A stretch of 64,000 nucleotides of DNA from Paenibacillus marchantiae. Lineage in GTDB: Bacteria > Bacillota > Bacilli > Paenibacillales > Paenibacillaceae. The notes below the pieces were generated by a model, which did not search any database, was not told the DNA's origin, and was given only the letters and a program-made list of their open reading frames with translations. The translations under genes were made by a program, and so were the position numbers. The stretch is taken from the NCBI RefSeq assembly GCF_028771845.1, contig NZ_CP118270.1:2604001-2668000 (forward strand), read 5' to 3'. Positions 62,354 to 64,000 of the stretch are shown piece by piece; positions within the stretch are counted from its first letter, which is position 1, and each line of letters begins with the position of its first letter.

Positions 62354-63052
62354 TTAGGACATAAACAGACGGGCTGGCAGGCTCTCGTGCCGCATAGCAT
62401 GGATTTCCTGGGCAATACCTAAGCTGTGCATGTCTTCCGGGTCGTTATCCCGAATTTGAGACCATTCAGAATCAATATCATTCAAAAGTTTTTGGATAAG
62501 CATCTGTGCTTCGGTTTGCCCGATGGGCAGAAGACGCAGAGCGCTATTTACATAAGCATTAACTGAGGTGTACAGATGTCCGGTGACGGCTTCGTCCAGT
62601 CCAATTTCCAGCTGATAATTGATGTAGCCGTGAATGGTTGTAATGCCGCAAAATGCACCGTGTTCCTGTACGGCTTCATCGATTAGAGAAAAGTCCATCC
62701 ACGGATATAGTGATCTCGCGAGTTTGAGTAATCGCTTACCCATCTTGTGCCCACTTTCCCGTAGTTCCCTGGGGGTTCGCTGGGCGTGTACACGTTTGTC
62801 GTAAAGGGCTAGAAGGGCGGCATCCTGTTGCTCAATGGCTTGGTAGACACCCTTGATGGCAAGACCATCAAGCCGTACGAGGCTGGAATGAAGCTGGCCG
62901 CGAATGAATTGTTCAAGCTGGGCGGTGGTCCGTATTCTACCGTCATGAGTGTATGCCTCCAGACCGAACGAGTGGGAGAACCCGCCAATGGGCAAGGCCG
63001 AATCCAGCAGTTGAACATAACGGAGTAATTTCGTGCCGCTGTGCATCATCAT
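62354..63052 (-). CDS. ureF: Urease accessory protein UreF
   Basis: A 232-residue all-helical protein that acts as the GTPase-complex component bridging UreD and UreG. LLDSALPIGGFSHSFGLEAY near the front is the family signature and the length is normal. It begins 15 bases after the ureC stop behind GGGGGA, with three in-frame ATGs in a row (63052 chosen). Confidence 0.94.
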   Translation of the reverse strand: MMMHSGTKLLRYVQLLDSALPIGGFSHSFGLEAYTHDGRIRTTAQLEQFIRGQLHSSLVRLDGLAIKGVYQAIEQQDAALLALYDKRVHAQRTPRELRESGHKMGKRLLKLARSLYPWMDFSLIDEAVQEHGAFCGITTIHGYINYQLEIGLDEAVTGHLYTSVNAYVNSALRLLPIGQTEAQMLIQKLLNDIDSEWSQIRDNDPEDMHSLGIAQEIHAMRHESLPARLFMS

Positions 63053-63067
63053 GCGTGTCCCCCTTTG

Positions 63068-64000
63068 TCAAAACATGAAATAGCGTTGTGCCATCGGTAA
63101 TTCGTCTGCGGGCTCACAGGTGAGAAGCTCGCCATCAGCCCGTACCTCATAGGTTTCGGGATCGACTTCAATGATGGGTGTCACGTCGTTGTGAATCATA
63201 TCCTTTTTGCTCACTGATCGGCAGCCTTTGACGGGTTCCACACGCTTGTTCAAGCCTAGCATCTCCTTGATTCCTGCATCTGCTGCGGCTTGGGAGACAA
63301 AAGTGATCGACCCTTTGGCGAGTGCACCGCCGTAAGCACCGAACATCGGTCTGCCGAATACGGGCTGCGGCGTAGGGATCGATGCGTTGGGGTCACCCAT
63401 CTGGGCGAAAGTGATCATACCGCCCTTGATAACCATCTCGGGCTTTACCCCGAAATAGGCCGGGTTCCAGACGATCAGGTCTGCAAGCTTGCCAACCTCC
63501 ACGGAACCGACGAGATGGCCTATGCCGTGAGCAATAGCTGGATTGATCGTATATTTGGCGATATACCTTTTGATCCGATCATTATCGGACGGGGAGCCTG
63601 AGGTCAGTTCAAGTTTGCCTCGCTGCTTTTTCATCTTGTCGGCAGTTTGCCAGGTGCGAATAATGACTTCGCCAACCCGGCCCATCGCTTGCGAATCGGA
63701 ACTGATGATGCTGAATACACCAAGATCATGCAAAATGTCTTCGGCCGCGATCGTTTCGGGACGAATACGTGAATCAGCAAAAGCAACGTCTTCAGGGATA
63801 GACGGGTCCAGATGGTGACAAACCATCAGCATATCAAGATGTTCTTCTACGGTATTGCGTGTGTAAGGACGTGTTGGGTTGGTCGAAGAGGGGATGACGT
63901 AAGACTCTCCGGCAGCGCGAATAATATCCGGCGCGTGTCCGCCGCCAGCACCTTCTGTATGGTAGGTGTGGATTGTGCGTCCGTTAATGGCCGCCAGTGT
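63068..64000 (-). CDS. ureC: Urease alpha subunit UreC, C-terminal part (5' end outside window)
   Basis: The frame is open to the window edge, giving the last 310 residues of the roughly 570-residue catalytic subunit that hydrolyses urea to ammonia and carbamate. Nickel/catalytic motifs in view are [12 protein letters not shown] (His ligands), the flap/catalytic His in MVCHHLD, and [14 protein letters not shown] with the Asp nickel ligand. The carbamylated lysine lies further upstream, outside the window. The true gene is longer than the internal ATG at 63832. It opens the ureC-F-G-D series; ureA and ureB are expected upstream. Confidence 0.98.
   Translation of the reverse strand, partial: TLAAINGRTIHTYHTEGAGGGHAPDIIRAAGESYVIPSSTNPTRPYTRNTVEEHLDMLMVCHHLDPSIPEDVAFADSRIRPETIAAEDILHDLGVFSIISSDSQAMGRVGEVIIRTWQTADKMKKQRGKLELTSGSPSDNDRIKRYIAKYTINPAIAHGIGHLVGSVEVGKLADLIVWNPAYFGVKPEMVIKGGMITFAQMGDPNASIPTPQPVFGRPMFGAYGGALAKGSITFVSQAAADAGIKEMLGLNKRVEPVKGCRSVSKKDMIHNDVTPIIEVDPETYEVRADGELLTCEPADELPMAQRYFMF

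Overview
The window is about 64 kb of chromosome from a spore-forming Gram-positive bacterium of intermediate GC content, almost certainly a Paenibacillus. Supporting evidence: strong AAGGAGG-type ribosome binding sites with frequent TTG/GTG starts, S-layer-homology (SLH) anchored exoproteins, a very large set of sugar/osmolyte transporters and one-component regulators, and the Bacillales gene order ydcC-alr-mazE-mazF ... tex-cmpA-sprT-tRNAs. No IS element, prophage, or CRISPR array was seen. Both ends are cut inside genes: groEL on the left and ureC on the right.

Layout. 1-1.1 kb: the 3' part of groEL with its terminator. 1.2-10 kb: small accessory genes, namely a flavin monooxygenase, small membrane/DUF proteins, a TetR repressor divergent from a luciferase-like oxidoreductase plus an HSL-type esterase with a perfect operator palindrome between them, AraC and DinB genes, an endospore-appendage-like jellyroll protein, and a GNAT. 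10-17 kb: rhamnulose-1-phosphate aldolase, a KimA-type potassium importer, and a carbohydrate ABC importer (two permeases plus a lipoprotein) without its own ATPase. 17.7-23.2 kb: one 1851-residue exoprotein joining OB-like domains, a DNase-type phosphoesterase, a 5'-nucleotidase and three SLH repeats. 23.8-28.6 kb: an OpuA glycine-betaine transporter whose permease carries two tandem binding domains, divergent from a GbsR-type repressor across a 500-bp control region. 28.7-33.7 kb: a Fur-box-preceded AraC regulator with a siderophore-binding-like domain, a DUF5050 exoprotein, and an ABC-2 exporter pair. 34.2-37.1 kb: a diverged Hsp90-like ATPase translationally coupled to a helical-repeat (TPR-like) protein. 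37-44 kb: two serine hydrolases (one SLH-anchored) and an SgrR-like regulator divergent from an MFS transporter. 44.6-54.8 kb: the conserved ydcC-alr-mazEF block, a GH36 alpha-galactosidase, tex, the tiny sporulation gene cmpA and a SprT-like gene. 54.9-60 kb: tRNA genes Asn-Ser and Glu-Lys-Leu, separated by about 4.5 kb holding ArsR/flavin reductase, MgtC, and DeoR/HAD genes. 60-64 kb: an XRE regulator, then a urease operon read leftwards in the order ureC-ureF-ureG-ureD, without ureE.

Most notable unexplained items: (i) a ~105-nt intergenic element present twice (7201-7308 and 10115-10218), with a conserved hairpin core and a terminator stem showing a compensatory base-pair change, which looks like a duplicated small RNA or structured 3' element; (ii) the Hsp90-like/TPR-like pair; (iii) OpuABC with tandem binding domains; (iv) a 112-nt structured leader closed by a perfect stem upstream of the gbsR-like gene; (v) the endospore-appendage-like protein. 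Functional statements rest on motif recognition by eye; no database search was run.
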